Shown here: positions 36,603-44,568 of the stretch, piece after piece
Numbering within the stretch: the first letter of the stretch is position 1
Layout of the letters: each line of letters begins with the position of its first letter
Source of the DNA: Bradyrhizobium sp. SRL28
GTDB lineage: Bacteria > Pseudomonadota > Alphaproteobacteria > Rhizobiales > Xanthobacteraceae
NCBI RefSeq assembly: GCF_018596315.1
Contig: NZ_JAHEAG010000001.1
Coordinates: 248,001 to 312,000 of the forward strand
Direction of reading: 5' to 3'
Length of the DNA stretch: 64,000 bases
Notes under the pieces: model-generated
Told to the model about the DNA's origin: nothing
Databases searched by the model: none
The model's input: the letters and a program-made list of their open reading frames with translations, nothing else
Made by a program: the position numbers and the translations under genes

Positions 36603-37589
36603 ATGAGCCGGATCAAAACCGTGCTGGGCTTCGCCGTGGGTTTTGCTTTGGTCCCAGCCATGCTGCTCGCCGATGCCGCGCAGGCGCAGAACAACTACCC
36701 GAACCGTCCGATCCGCATCATCGTGCCCTACCCCGCCGGCGGCATCGTCGACATCGTCGCGCGCGCCGTGACCGAACAGGTCGGCCGCGACTGGAAACAG
36801 ACGGTGGTCGTCGAAGCAAGACCGGGCGGCAACAGCAATATCGGTACCGCCTCAGTGGCGCGCAGCGAACCCGACGGTTACACGTGGCTCGTCACCGGCC
36901 CGGCGGCGCTGGTCAACCCGATGCTCTACAAGGACGCCGGCTGGGACGCGCTGAAAGATCTTAGATGCGTCGGCCTCGCCGTCTGGAATCAAAGCGTCGC
37001 ACTGGTTCATCCCTCGATGCCGGCCAAGACGATCGCCGAGTTTGTGGAGATCGCGCGCAAAAAGCCCGGCGAGCTTAATTTCGGCAATCCCGGCACCGGT
37101 TCATCGATCGATCTGAGCGCGCAAAAACTGTTTCAGGCGGCAAACATCAAGCTCACCGATGTCGGCTACAAGGGCCAGCCGCAAGCCTTGATCGACCTGA
37201 TGACCAACCTGATGCATTTCGAGATCGTCTCGCTCGAACTGGCATTGCCGCACATCAAGGCAGGCAGCGTGAAGCCGCTGGCCGTGATGACCGACAAACG
37301 TGTCGCCGACCTGCCTGATGTGCCGACGATTGCGGAAGCGGGATTTCCGGAAGCCACTTATGTGCCCTGGTATGGCATCTATGTTCAGGCGGGGACACCA
37401 GATGCCATCGTCGAGAAAATCAACGACGGCATCAACAAGGCGCTGCAGAACCCGGAAGTGCAGCGCCAGCTATCGGTCGCCAATATCCCGGGCAAGCCGA
37501 TGCCGCTCAAGGACCTCGCCGCACTGATGAAGACGGATTACGAGAAGCTGACGAAGGTGATCGCGACGTCGGGCATGGCGCTACAGTAA
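36603..37589 (+). CDS. Bug-family (TctC-type) tripartite tricarboxylate transporter substrate-binding protein
   Basis: 328-aa periplasmic binding protein with signal peptide (MSRIKTVLGFAVGFALVPAML..., cleavage near QAQ). Family signatures: YPNRPIRIIVPYPAGGIVDIVAR, LNFGNPGTGSSIDLSAQKLFQ and VPTIAEAGFPEATYVPWYG. ATG 36603 follows GGAGGGAAGA. No TctA/TctB membrane genes are adjacent, so it is an orphan Bug protein. It lies 64 bp after the IclR gene on the same strand, probably in one unit. Confidence 0.9.
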   Translation: MSRIKTVLGFAVGFALVPAMLLADAAQAQNNYPNRPIRIIVPYPAGGIVDIVARAVTEQVGRDWKQTVVVEARPGGNSNIGTASVARSEPDGYTWLVTGPAALVNPMLYKDAGWDALKDLRCVGLAVWNQSVALVHPSMPAKTIAEFVEIARKKPGELNFGNPGTGSSIDLSAQKLFQAANIKLTDVGYKGQPQALIDLMTNLMHFEIVSLELALPHIKAGSVKPLAVMTDKRVADLPDVPTIAEAGFPEATYVPWYGIYVQAGTPDAIVEKINDGINKALQNPEVQRQLSVANIPGKPMPLKDLAALMKTDYEKLTKVIATSGMALQ

Positions 37590-37607
37590 CGCGGGCCGAT
37601 CCTGTCG

Positions 37608-38036
37608 CTAATTGAGCGCCCACAGGTAGGCCAGCGTCGCCGCGATCCCGAGAGCCGTTCTGACCGCGTGCAGGCCTCCCCACTTCACGATCAGCGCGCG
37701 TGATTGCGCCCCGGCGTCTTGTTCGGCAATCGCCTTCAACGCGCGGTTGGTCGGCATGATGCCAAACAGCGTATAGGGCCAGTTGGCGAGAATAAGCACC
37801 GCGCCGACAATCCAGCGCCAATCCCCAGTCAGCCAAGCGGCGATCAGACCGAGCACGCCTGAAATGACCGCGCCGCTCGCCTGCATCTGAAGACCGCGGT
37901 CGTAGCTTGGCTTCCACTGTTTCAAAAGGGCCCGGTCATCAAGACTGAGGCGAGCCGGCTGCTCGGCGAAACTGACGTAGAATGCGGCCCCGGCGAACGC
38001 GGCGGCGACAATCGTCGCAAGCTGTCCTGCAAGCAT
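37608..38036 (-). CDS. DUF1772-type small membrane protein (anthrone oxygenase-like family)
   Basis: 142-aa protein with four hydrophobic helices. The pattern [16 protein letters not shown] near the N-terminus and [16 protein letters not shown] in the middle is that of DUF1772 membrane proteins. Some relatives are described as anthrone oxygenases, but the function here is unknown. It is convergent with the Bug gene and probably monocistronic. Confidence 0.78.
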   Translation of the reverse strand: MLAGQLATIVAAAFAGAAFYVSFAEQPARLSLDDRALLKQWKPSYDRGLQMQASGAVISGVLGLIAAWLTGDWRWIVGAVLILANWPYTLFGIMPTNRALKAIAEQDAGAQSRALIVKWGGLHAVRTALGIAATLAYLWALN

Positions 38037-38114
38037 GACTCACTCCACATCATCTCTTCAAGGTCATCGCAAACTCAGGCATGGCGCTGCAGATACAAAA
38101 CACCAGCCTCACCG

Positions 38115-38233
38115 CGTCATTGCGAGGAGCCAACGGGTCCGGCCTTCGGCCGGCCCGATGATAAACTCCGCGACGAAGCAATCCATATCTCAACGCGAGG
38201 ATAGATGATTGCTTCGCTGCGCTCGCAATGACG
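38115..38233. repeat. Palindromic intergenic repeat, copy 3 with nested 40-bp insertion
   Basis: The same family as 12118 and 13338, but the left arm is split. CGTCATTGCGAGGAGC is followed by about 40 bases, then CGACGAAGCAATCCAT. The inserted block carries its own hairpin (GGTCCGGCC-TTC-GGCCGGCCC region). The right arm ends GCGCTCGCAATGACG. It lies downstream of the minus-strand binding-protein gene. Confidence 0.85.
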
Positions 38234-38247
38234 GCTGAGAGCGCCCC

Positions 38248-39252
38248 CTACTTCTTCACCTTGCTGGCATCCATCTTGATCGACGTATCCAGCATCTTGA
38301 CCGAAAACGCGCTGTTGACGTCAAACGGCTTCTCCATGCCGAGATAAGTCTGCACCAGTTCGTAATCCTTCTTCATCCGCTCGGCGTCGATCCAACCCAG
38401 CGCCTTGGTCGTGGTGAAATCGTCCGTCATCAGGAACTTGATGCGCTCCCACTGGCGCTGCTGGTTTTCCTTGTCGAGACCGGAGGCCTGATCGAGCAGC
38501 GCCTTGAGGCACGGCGCGACGTCGGCGACGCAGGCGGCATACGCCTTCTGGCTGATCTTGACGAATTCCTCGACCAGCTTCGGATTCTTCGCCAGATACG
38601 CGCCGTTGACAATCAGCGAGTTGCCGTAAGGATTGAGCCCGATATCCTTCCAGTTGACGTAGCCGAGGTCGGCGCCGAACTCGATCACCTTCAGATCGTG
38701 CTCGTTGTAGAAATCGCTGATGATATCGACGGTATGGCTCTTCAGCGCCGCGATCTTGGCGGTGGGGCCGACATTGACGAAATTCACGGAGTCAGGTGCG
38801 ATGCCGGCGGCCTTGGCAAAGGCCGGCCACATCACGCGCGAGGCGTCGCCGGGCGGATTGCCGATCTTGTGGTTCGGAAAGTCCTTCGGCCCGTTCACGC
38901 CATAGCTCTTCAGCCAGTAGAAGGTCTGCCCGGTGTTGGCGTAGATGCTCATCAGCGCCACCACGTCGGCGCCCTTGCTTTTGGCCACCAGCATGGTCGC
39001 GAGATCGGCGATGCCGAACGGCGATCCGCCGGAGCCGACCTTCAGCGAGGAGACGCCGGACCCCTTGCCGACCTCGATCGTCAGGTCGATGCCGGCCTTC
39101 TCGTACCAGCCCTGCGCCTTGGCGTAATAGAACGGCGAATGATCCGCCGTCGGCGTCCAGTTCAGGATCAGGTTGACGGCCTCGGCGGCCGCACAGGGCA
39201 CAGCCGGTACGGCAAGCGCAAGCGCCAATCCCGCAATTCGCAACCCCTTCAT
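38248..39252 (-). CDS. ABC transporter substrate-binding protein (NMT1/THI5-SsuA class)
   Basis: 334-aa periplasmic binding protein with signal peptide (MKGLRIAGLALALAVPAVPCAAA). The opening AVNLILNWTPTADHSPFYYAKAQGWYEKAGIDL is the NMT1/THI5-like pattern used for pyrimidine-type, riboflavin-type and sulfonate ligands. ATG 39252 follows GGAGG. It is divergent from the TetR gene, with its cognate permease and ATPase at 40087 and 43784, which is an unusual split. A TetR-type operator lies about 80 bp upstream. The ligand is unknown. Confidence 0.9.
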   Translation of the reverse strand: MKGLRIAGLALALAVPAVPCAAAEAVNLILNWTPTADHSPFYYAKAQGWYEKAGIDLTIEVGKGSGVSSLKVGSGGSPFGIADLATMLVAKSKGADVVALMSIYANTGQTFYWLKSYGVNGPKDFPNHKIGNPPGDASRVMWPAFAKAAGIAPDSVNFVNVGPTAKIAALKSHTVDIISDFYNEHDLKVIEFGADLGYVNWKDIGLNPYGNSLIVNGAYLAKNPKLVEEFVKISQKAYAACVADVAPCLKALLDQASGLDKENQQRQWERIKFLMTDDFTTTKALGWIDAERMKKDYELVQTYLGMEKPFDVNSAFSVKMLDTSIKMDASKVKK

Positions 39253-39332
39253 GGCAACCCTCCTCGTTTGCAACCGATCTTGTCGCCGCACGCCGGTGAC
39301 GCTACCAATGCAACAAGGGACCAGACGACTTG

Positions 39333-39348
39333 TCAACTATTTGGTTGG
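39333..39348. promoter_or_regulatory. TetR operator site 1
   Basis: TCAACTATTTGGTTGG shares 12 of 16 positions with the perfect site at 40000-40015 (TCAACCAGATGGTTGA). It lies directly before the ATG at 39351 of the TetR gene and about 80 bp upstream of the divergent binding-protein start. It is placed to control both. Confidence 0.6.
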
Positions 39349-39350
39349 AA

Positions 39351-39998
39351 ATGCCCAGAAAACGCATCGACGATACCAAGCCGCAGCGGCGCGATCCGGC
39401 CGCAACCCGCAAGAAACTGCTGACGGCGGCGCGGCGGGAATTCGCCAGCAGCGGCCTTGCCGGGGCCCGGGTCGACGAGATCGCCGCGCGCGCGGGCGTC
39501 AACAAGCAGCTCGTGTATCACTATTTCGGCGACAAGGACGCGCTGTATCTGGCGGTGCTCGAATGGGTCTACGAAGAAATCCGCGCGCAGGAGCGCAAGC
39601 TCAATCTCGAGGGATTGCCGCCCGAACAGGCGATCAAGAAACTGATCGAGAGTTCCTTCGACCACCTCGCCGCGCATCCGGACTTCATCGTGCTGTTGAA
39701 CGACGAAAACCGCGGCGGCGCCCGGCACGTGCGCGGCTCCCGCAAACTGGAGGCGATGCATTCCCCGCTGGTCAGCCTGGTTTCGACCATCCTCGGCGAG
39801 GGCGTAAAGGCCGGCATATTCCGCAGGGGTATCAACCCCGTACACCTCTATATCTCGATCGCCGGGCTCAGCTATTTCTACTTCTCGAACACGCCGACCC
39901 TATCGGCGATTTTCGGCAAGGACTTGTCGAGCCGGGCGGCGCGGCAGGCCCGCCGCAAGCATGTCGTCGATCTGGTAATGCACTCGCTGCGGCCCTAA
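39351..39998 (+). CDS. TetR-family transcriptional regulator
   Basis: 215-aa repressor. The HTH AARAGVNKQLVYHYFGDKDALYLAVLEWVY spans about residues 44-75. The C-terminal domain (EQAIKKLIESSFDHLAAHPDFIVLLNDENRGG) resembles RutR/TetR_C_6-type ligand domains, a group that includes pyrimidine-responsive regulators. Start choice is open: ATG 39351 sits 2 bp after the operator, while an in-frame TTG at 39330 has AAGGGA 9 bp upstream and adds seven residues. It is flanked by matching operators on both sides, so it very likely controls the ABC cluster. Confidence 0.9.
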   Translation: MPRKRIDDTKPQRRDPAATRKKLLTAARREFASSGLAGARVDEIAARAGVNKQLVYHYFGDKDALYLAVLEWVYEEIRAQERKLNLEGLPPEQAIKKLIESSFDHLAAHPDFIVLLNDENRGGARHVRGSRKLEAMHSPLVSLVSTILGEGVKAGIFRRGINPVHLYISIAGLSYFYFSNTPTLSAIFGKDLSSRAARQARRKHVVDLVMHSLRP

Positions 39999-40017
39999 TC
40001 AACCAGATGGTTGATTA
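39998..40017. promoter_or_regulatory. TetR operator site 2 (20-bp palindrome)
   Basis: AATCAACC-AGAT-GGTTGATT has perfect 8-bp arms. It begins in the last base of the TetR stop codon and ends 69 bp before the permease GTG. It matches site 1 at 39333-39348 and would control the downstream five-gene operon. Confidence 0.7.
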
Positions 40018-40086
40018 CCGGGAAAGGCCGCGATAGATTACCGCCACGCGGCCGGGAACCGGCTGCGCGTCTAAAGGGAGTGTGCG

Positions 40087-40857
40087 GTGTTCAGCGGTGA
40101 CGGCGGATCGGCACGGTCTTTCGCGATCATCCTGATCGTGCATCTGGCTGTGATCGTGCTGTGGCAGGTGCTGGTCGACGCCTTCCAGGTACCGAAATTC
40201 ATTCTGCCCTCGCCGCTTGCGACCATCGCGACGCTCGGCACGCCCGGCTATGCGTGGCTCTCCAACCTCGCGGTGACGGCCATCGAAATTCTCGGCGGGT
40301 TCTGCCTTGGCGCGCTGGTCGGCATCATGCTGGCCGTGATGTTCACCTGGTCGCCGCTGATCAGCCTGTTGCTGCTGCCGCTGTTCGTGACGCTGAACAT
40401 GATCCCGAAGGTGGCGCTGGGCCCGCTGTTCATCGTCTGGTTCTCCTACGGCATCTTTCCGAACATCCTGATCGCCTTTTCCATCTGCTTCTTCCCGATT
40501 TTGCTGACGACCGCACGGGGCTTGAGCGAGGTCGAGCCTGACTTGTTGGATCTCGTAAAATCGCTGCGCGGCTCGCGCTGGACGCTGTTCCGGAAAATCC
40601 AGTTGCCGGGCGCGCTGCCTTACGTGTTTTCCGGGATGAAGGTCGGCGCGATCCTGGCGGTGGCCGGCGCCATCGTCGGCGAATTCATCGCCTCCGAGCG
40701 GGGGCTCGGCTATCTCATGATCCAGGTGCAATCCTCGCTCGATACGCCGGCGATGGTGATGGCCGTCGTGCTCCTGACGTTGCTGGGCGTGGCGCTGTAC
40801 GGGCTCGTGCTCGGCTTGGAGCGGATGTTCGTCGTCCGCGACATCCGGCTGCAATAA
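40087..40857 (+). CDS. ABC transporter permease (SsuC/RibX class)
   Basis: 256-aa inner-membrane permease with six predicted helices. The EAA loop is LLDLVKSLRGSRWTLFRKIQLP, followed by LPYVFSGMKVGAILAVAGAIVGEF, as in the nitrate/sulfonate/pyrimidine permease family. It starts with GTG 40087, preceded by AAGGGAG. First gene of the plus-strand operon and partner of the binding protein at 38248 and the ATPase at 43784. Confidence 0.92.
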   Translation: MFSGDGGSARSFAIILIVHLAVIVLWQVLVDAFQVPKFILPSPLATIATLGTPGYAWLSNLAVTAIEILGGFCLGALVGIMLAVMFTWSPLISLLLLPLFVTLNMIPKVALGPLFIVWFSYGIFPNILIAFSICFFPILLTTARGLSEVEPDLLDLVKSLRGSRWTLFRKIQLPGALPYVFSGMKVGAILAVAGAIVGEFIASERGLGYLMIQVQSSLDTPAMVMAVVLLTLLGVALYGLVLGLERMFVVRDIRLQ

Positions 40858-40865
40858 GACAGGGA

Positions 40866-41909
40866 ATGAACATGCTGCTGACGCGCGAGAACCTGCCGCA
40901 GACGATTGCCGATATCGCAGCGCTGGACGACCTGCTGTGCCGCCCAAGCCAGGCGCTGATCGACGATCTCCGCAAAATCGATGGTGACATCATGATTTTG
41001 GGCGTTGCCGGCAAGATGGGGCCGACGCTGGCGGGCCTTGCCAAAGCGGCCGCGCCGGAGCGCCGTGTGATCGGCGTCGCGCGCTTCAGCGATCCCGCCG
41101 TCAAGGACTGGCTGCAGGGGCGCGGCGTCGAGACGTTGAATTGCGATCTGCTCGATGAGGCCGCGATCAAGGCGCTGCCGAAGGCTCCGAATATAGTCTT
41201 CATGGCCGGGCGCAAATTCGGCGCCGAAGGCGACCTCTCGCTGACCTGGGCGATGAATTCGCACGTCCCTGCCCTGGTCGCGCAGGCCTTTGCGGGTTCG
41301 CGCATCGTGGCGTTCTCGACCGGCTGCGTCTATCCGTTCGTGCCTGTCAACGGCAAGGGCTCGGATGAGGATATGGCGCCCAATCCGCCCGGCGAATACG
41401 CGCAATCCTGTGTCGGGCGCGAGCGCATGTTCGAGTACTTCTCGAAGCAGCATTCGACGCCCGGGCGGTTGTTCCGGCTCAACTACGCGATCGACATGCG
41501 CTACGGCGTGCTGCACGACATTGCGAGCAAGGTGCTGCAGGGCAAGCCGATCGACGTCAGCCTCGGCCACGTCAATTTCATCTGGCAGGGTGACGCGTCC
41601 GCGCAGGCGCTGCGCTGTCTGGCGCATTGCGACACGCCGACATCGCCGATCAATGTCAGCGGTCACGAGATTCTCGCCGTGCGCGATCTCGCGGCAAAAT
41701 TCGGCCAGCGTTTTGGCCGCGCACCCGTGATCGTCGGCAAGGAAGAGCCGACGGCGTGGCTCACCGACACCTCGCAGGCGGTGAAGCTGTTCGGCCTGCC
41801 GATCGTCGATACCGAGCAACTCATCAGTTGGACCGCCGACTGGGTGTCGCGATCGATGCCGAGCCTGGGCAAGCCCACCAAATACGAGGTGCGCGATGGC
41901 CGCTACTGA
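40866..41909 (+). CDS. NAD-dependent epimerase/dehydratase-like protein with altered active site
   Basis: 347-aa extended short-chain dehydrogenase fold. The nucleotide motif is GVAGKMG (46-52), and the central strand gives IVFMAGRKFG and AFSTGCVYPF. The catalytic Tyr appears as Y178-AQSC, so the YxxxK lysine is replaced by Cys182. The following GRERMFEYFSKQH and GHVNFIWQGDASAQALRCL resemble nucleotide-sugar epimerases. Its usual redox chemistry is therefore uncertain. It overlaps the GNAT gene by 14 bp, giving a tightly coupled operon. Confidence 0.82.
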   Translation: MNMLLTRENLPQTIADIAALDDLLCRPSQALIDDLRKIDGDIMILGVAGKMGPTLAGLAKAAAPERRVIGVARFSDPAVKDWLQGRGVETLNCDLLDEAAIKALPKAPNIVFMAGRKFGAEGDLSLTWAMNSHVPALVAQAFAGSRIVAFSTGCVYPFVPVNGKGSDEDMAPNPPGEYAQSCVGRERMFEYFSKQHSTPGRLFRLNYAIDMRYGVLHDIASKVLQGKPIDVSLGHVNFIWQGDASAQALRCLAHCDTPTSPINVSGHEILAVRDLAAKFGQRFGRAPVIVGKEEPTAWLTDTSQAVKLFGLPIVDTEQLISWTADWVSRSMPSLGKPTKYEVRDGRY

Positions 41910-42720
41910 GCCGATCGACATTGTCGAGCTCGGCGTTGGCGACGCGCAGGCCGGGCTGGTGCTGTCGACCGAAGCGGGCTGGAACCAGAACGAGGCCGAC
42001 TGGCGGTTTTTCCTGAGCAAGGGAGTCGTGCTTGGCATACGGGACAGCGCCAGGTTGGTGGCGACTGCTGCGCTGCTGCCCTACTCGGCAGGCAATGCCT
42101 GGATCAGCATGGTGCTGGTGACCGTGGACTTTCGTCGCCGCGGCATTGCGACAAAACTCGTCGATGCGTGCCTCGACGTGGCAGCAAGGCGTGGTCTCAC
42201 GACCTGGCTGGACGCGACACCTGCCGGCGCCGCCGTCTACGGGCCGCTCGGCTTCACGCCGACGCTGCAATTGAGACGGTTGCGGCTAACGAAACCGCAA
42301 GGCACCGGGGCGTCTCGGCCGCTGTCGGCGGGCAACCTGGACGCCTTGGCCGCACGCGATACCAGCGCCATGGGCTTCGACCGCAGCACATTGTTGTCAG
42401 AATTTTCCGCGCGCCCGGGCTCTCGCATCGTGTCTGATGACCGGGCTATGGCCCTCATCCGCAATGGACGCACCGCGCGTCATATCGGTCCGCTGCTGGC
42501 CGATCGCGCCGATCAGGCGCTCGCGCTGGTGGATGCCATTGTTAGCTCCGAGACCGGCCCCTGGCTGATCGACGCCGTCCATTCTCAGGAAGAGTTTCTG
42601 AACGGGCTTGTTCAGTCAGGCTGGAACATCGAGCGGCCGTTTCAGCGCATGCGCTTTGGCCGTCCCACCGCGTCGCCCGCGCAACTGCCGTTCGCGGTCG
42701 CCGGCCCGGAATTTGGATAG
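41896..42720 (+). CDS. GNAT-family N-acetyltransferase
   Basis: 274-aa protein. The N-terminal GNAT domain has the acetyl-CoA loop VTVDFRRRGIATKLVDACLDVA (RRxGxA) near residues 75-96 and AAVYGPLGF as the C-terminal motif. A second half (from about residue 135) resembles a degenerate GNAT repeat common in rhizobial two-domain proteins. It probably acylates an amine in the pathway served by the transporter; the substrate is unknown. Confidence 0.82.
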   Translation: MAATEPIDIVELGVGDAQAGLVLSTEAGWNQNEADWRFFLSKGVVLGIRDSARLVATAALLPYSAGNAWISMVLVTVDFRRRGIATKLVDACLDVAARRGLTTWLDATPAGAAVYGPLGFTPTLQLRRLRLTKPQGTGASRPLSAGNLDALAARDTSAMGFDRSTLLSEFSARPGSRIVSDDRAMALIRNGRTARHIGPLLADRADQALALVDAIVSSETGPWLIDAVHSQEEFLNGLVQSGWNIERPFQRMRFGRPTASPAQLPFAVAGPEFG

Positions 42721-42731
42721 GAAGTGCCGTC

Positions 42732-43787
42732 ATGCACCATAGCGAAATCAAAGCCGACGTTCGCAAGCTGATCGCCGACGGCACGGTACTCCCGGCGCAT
42801 CCGCTCGCGCTCGACGCCGACCGCGCTCTCGATGTCAGGCATCAGCGCGCTCTGACGCGCTATTACCTGGATGCCGGCGCCGGAGGATTGGCCGTCGGCG
42901 TGCACACCACGCAATTCGCCATCCGCGACGTCGGCCTGTACCGGCCGGTGCTGGAACTGGCAGCGGAGACCGCGGCTTCGTGGACCAAGCGTCCGGTTGC
43001 GATGGTCGCAGGCCTGGCCGGTGCCACCCGACAAGCCATCGCGGAGGCGCAAACCGCACGTGGCATCGGCTACCACGCCGGCCTGCTCAGCCTTGCTGCG
43101 ATGAAATTGGCATCGGAGGACGAGATTATTGGGCATTGCGAGGCCGTGGCGCGGGAAATTCCGCTGGTTGGCTTCTACCTGCAGCCGGCCGTCGGCGGCG
43201 TCATTCTCAGCGCCGATTTCTGGCGCCGCTTCGCTGCCATCGACAACGTCATCGCCATCAAGATCGCGCCGTTCAACCGCTACCGAACGCTCGACGTTCT
43301 GCGCGGCGTGGCGGCGGCCGGCGCGCTCGACCGCGTCGCGCTCTATACCGGCAATGACGATCACATCCTGCTCGACCTGATGCTGCCGTTCGACCTGCGC
43401 GACAAGGGCGTCACCACCCGCGCCTATTTCAAGGGCGGCCTGCTCGGGCACTGGTCGGTATGGACCGCGAGCGCGATCAAGCAGTTCGAGATGTGCAAGG
43501 CCGCGCGCGGCAAGGACAGCGTGCCGGCCGATCTTCTGGCGCTCGACGCCCGCGTGACCGACTGCAACAGCGGGTTCTTCGATGTCGCCAATAACTTTCA
43601 CGGCTGCATCGCAGGTTGCCATGAAGTGCTGCGGCGACAAGGGTTGATGCAGGGGCTGTGGTGCCTCGATCCCGCCGAAGGGCTCAGCCCCGGGCAGATG
43701 GCCGAGATCGACCGCGTCTGCCGCGAGCATGCCGACCTCTCCGACGACGCCTTCGTGAAGGCGAACTTGCAGAAATGGCTGGCATGA
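42732..43787 (+). CDS. Dihydrodipicolinate synthase/N-acetylneuraminate lyase family protein
   Basis: 351-aa class I aldolase-type enzyme. The Schiff-base Lys177 is in VIAIKIAPFNRYR, and the catalytic-type Tyr149 in GFYLQP. The N-terminal GGLAVGVHTTQFA replaces the usual GTTGE loop, so the substrate differs from pyruvate/aspartate semialdehyde. C-terminal length (residues 290-351) is longer than DapA. The genomic pairing with a transporter suggests a catabolic aldolase or dehydratase acting on an imported compound. Confidence 0.85.
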   Translation: MHHSEIKADVRKLIADGTVLPAHPLALDADRALDVRHQRALTRYYLDAGAGGLAVGVHTTQFAIRDVGLYRPVLELAAETAASWTKRPVAMVAGLAGATRQAIAEAQTARGIGYHAGLLSLAAMKLASEDEIIGHCEAVAREIPLVGFYLQPAVGGVILSADFWRRFAAIDNVIAIKIAPFNRYRTLDVLRGVAAAGALDRVALYTGNDDHILLDLMLPFDLRDKGVTTRAYFKGGLLGHWSVWTASAIKQFEMCKAARGKDSVPADLLALDARVTDCNSGFFDVANNFHGCIAGCHEVLRRQGLMQGLWCLDPAEGLSPGQMAEIDRVCREHADLSDDAFVKANLQKWLA

Positions 43788-44563
43788 GCGCCGACGACCC
43801 CTTCATCAGCCTGCGCAACGTCCGCAAGATCTACCGGTCCAAGGGCACGGAGTTCCTTGCCGTCTCCGACGTCACCATGGACGTGCAGGAAGGCGAACTG
43901 GTCTCGCTGGTCGGCCCTTCCGGCTGCGGCAAGACCACGGTGCTGAAGATCCTGGCCGGGCTGCATGAGGCCGACGGCGGCACGATCAAGATCGGCAATT
44001 CGAAAACGCCGTTCGACCCTGCCCGCGATATCGGCATGGTGTTCCAGCAGGCGCTATTGCTGAAATGGCGAACCATTTTGGACAACGTGCTGTTGCCGGC
44101 CGAAATCGTCGGCCTGCCGATGAAAGCCGCGCGATCCCGCGCCCGCGATCTGCTCAACCTGGTCGGCCTCGCCGGTTACGAAGACAAATATCCCCAGCAA
44201 TTGTCCGGCGGCATGCAGCAGCGCACAGCGATTGCGCGCGCCTTCATCCACGATCCAAAACTGATCCTGATGGATGAGCCGTTCGGCGCGCTCGACGCGC
44301 TGACCCGCGAACAGATGAATCTCGAAATGCTGCGGATCTGGCGCGAAAGCGGCAAGACCATCCTGTTCGTGACGCACTCGATCCAGGAAGCCGTGTTTCT
44401 CGCCTCGCATTGCGCCGTGCTGACCGCAGGACCAGCGCGGATGGCGGAGTATTTCCCGATCGAGCTGCCGTTCCCGCGCGCCTTGCCGATCAAGACCACG
44501 GACGAGTTCGGCGCCTATGCGCGGCGAATTTACGCGAGCCTGGGATTGAGCCCAGGCGCCTGA
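43784..44563 (+). CDS. ABC transporter ATP-binding protein (SsuB/TauB class)
   Basis: 259-aa ATPase. Walker [11 protein letters not shown]-loop [12 protein letters not shown], signature [15 protein letters not shown] and Walker [13 protein letters not shown] are visible. ATG 43784 overlaps the stop of the aldolase gene (ATGA), with an alternative in-frame ATG at 43775. Last gene of the plus-strand operon; convergent with the next ABC importer at 44569. Confidence 0.92.
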   Translation: MSADDPFISLRNVRKIYRSKGTEFLAVSDVTMDVQEGELVSLVGPSGCGKTTVLKILAGLHEADGGTIKIGNSKTPFDPARDIGMVFQQALLLKWRTILDNVLLPAEIVGLPMKAARSRARDLLNLVGLAGYEDKYPQQLSGGMQQRTAIARAFIHDPKLILMDEPFGALDALTREQMNLEMLRIWRESGKTILFVTHSIQEAVFLASHCAVLTAGPARMAEYFPIELPFPRALPIKTTDEFGAYARRIYASLGLSPGA

Positions 44564-44568
44564 GCCCG

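Noticed and set aside
12118..38233. The three palindromic copies as a CRISPR or IS signature
   Set aside because: The copies are far apart, have no spacers, no cas genes and no transposase; they are dispersed intergenic palindromes.
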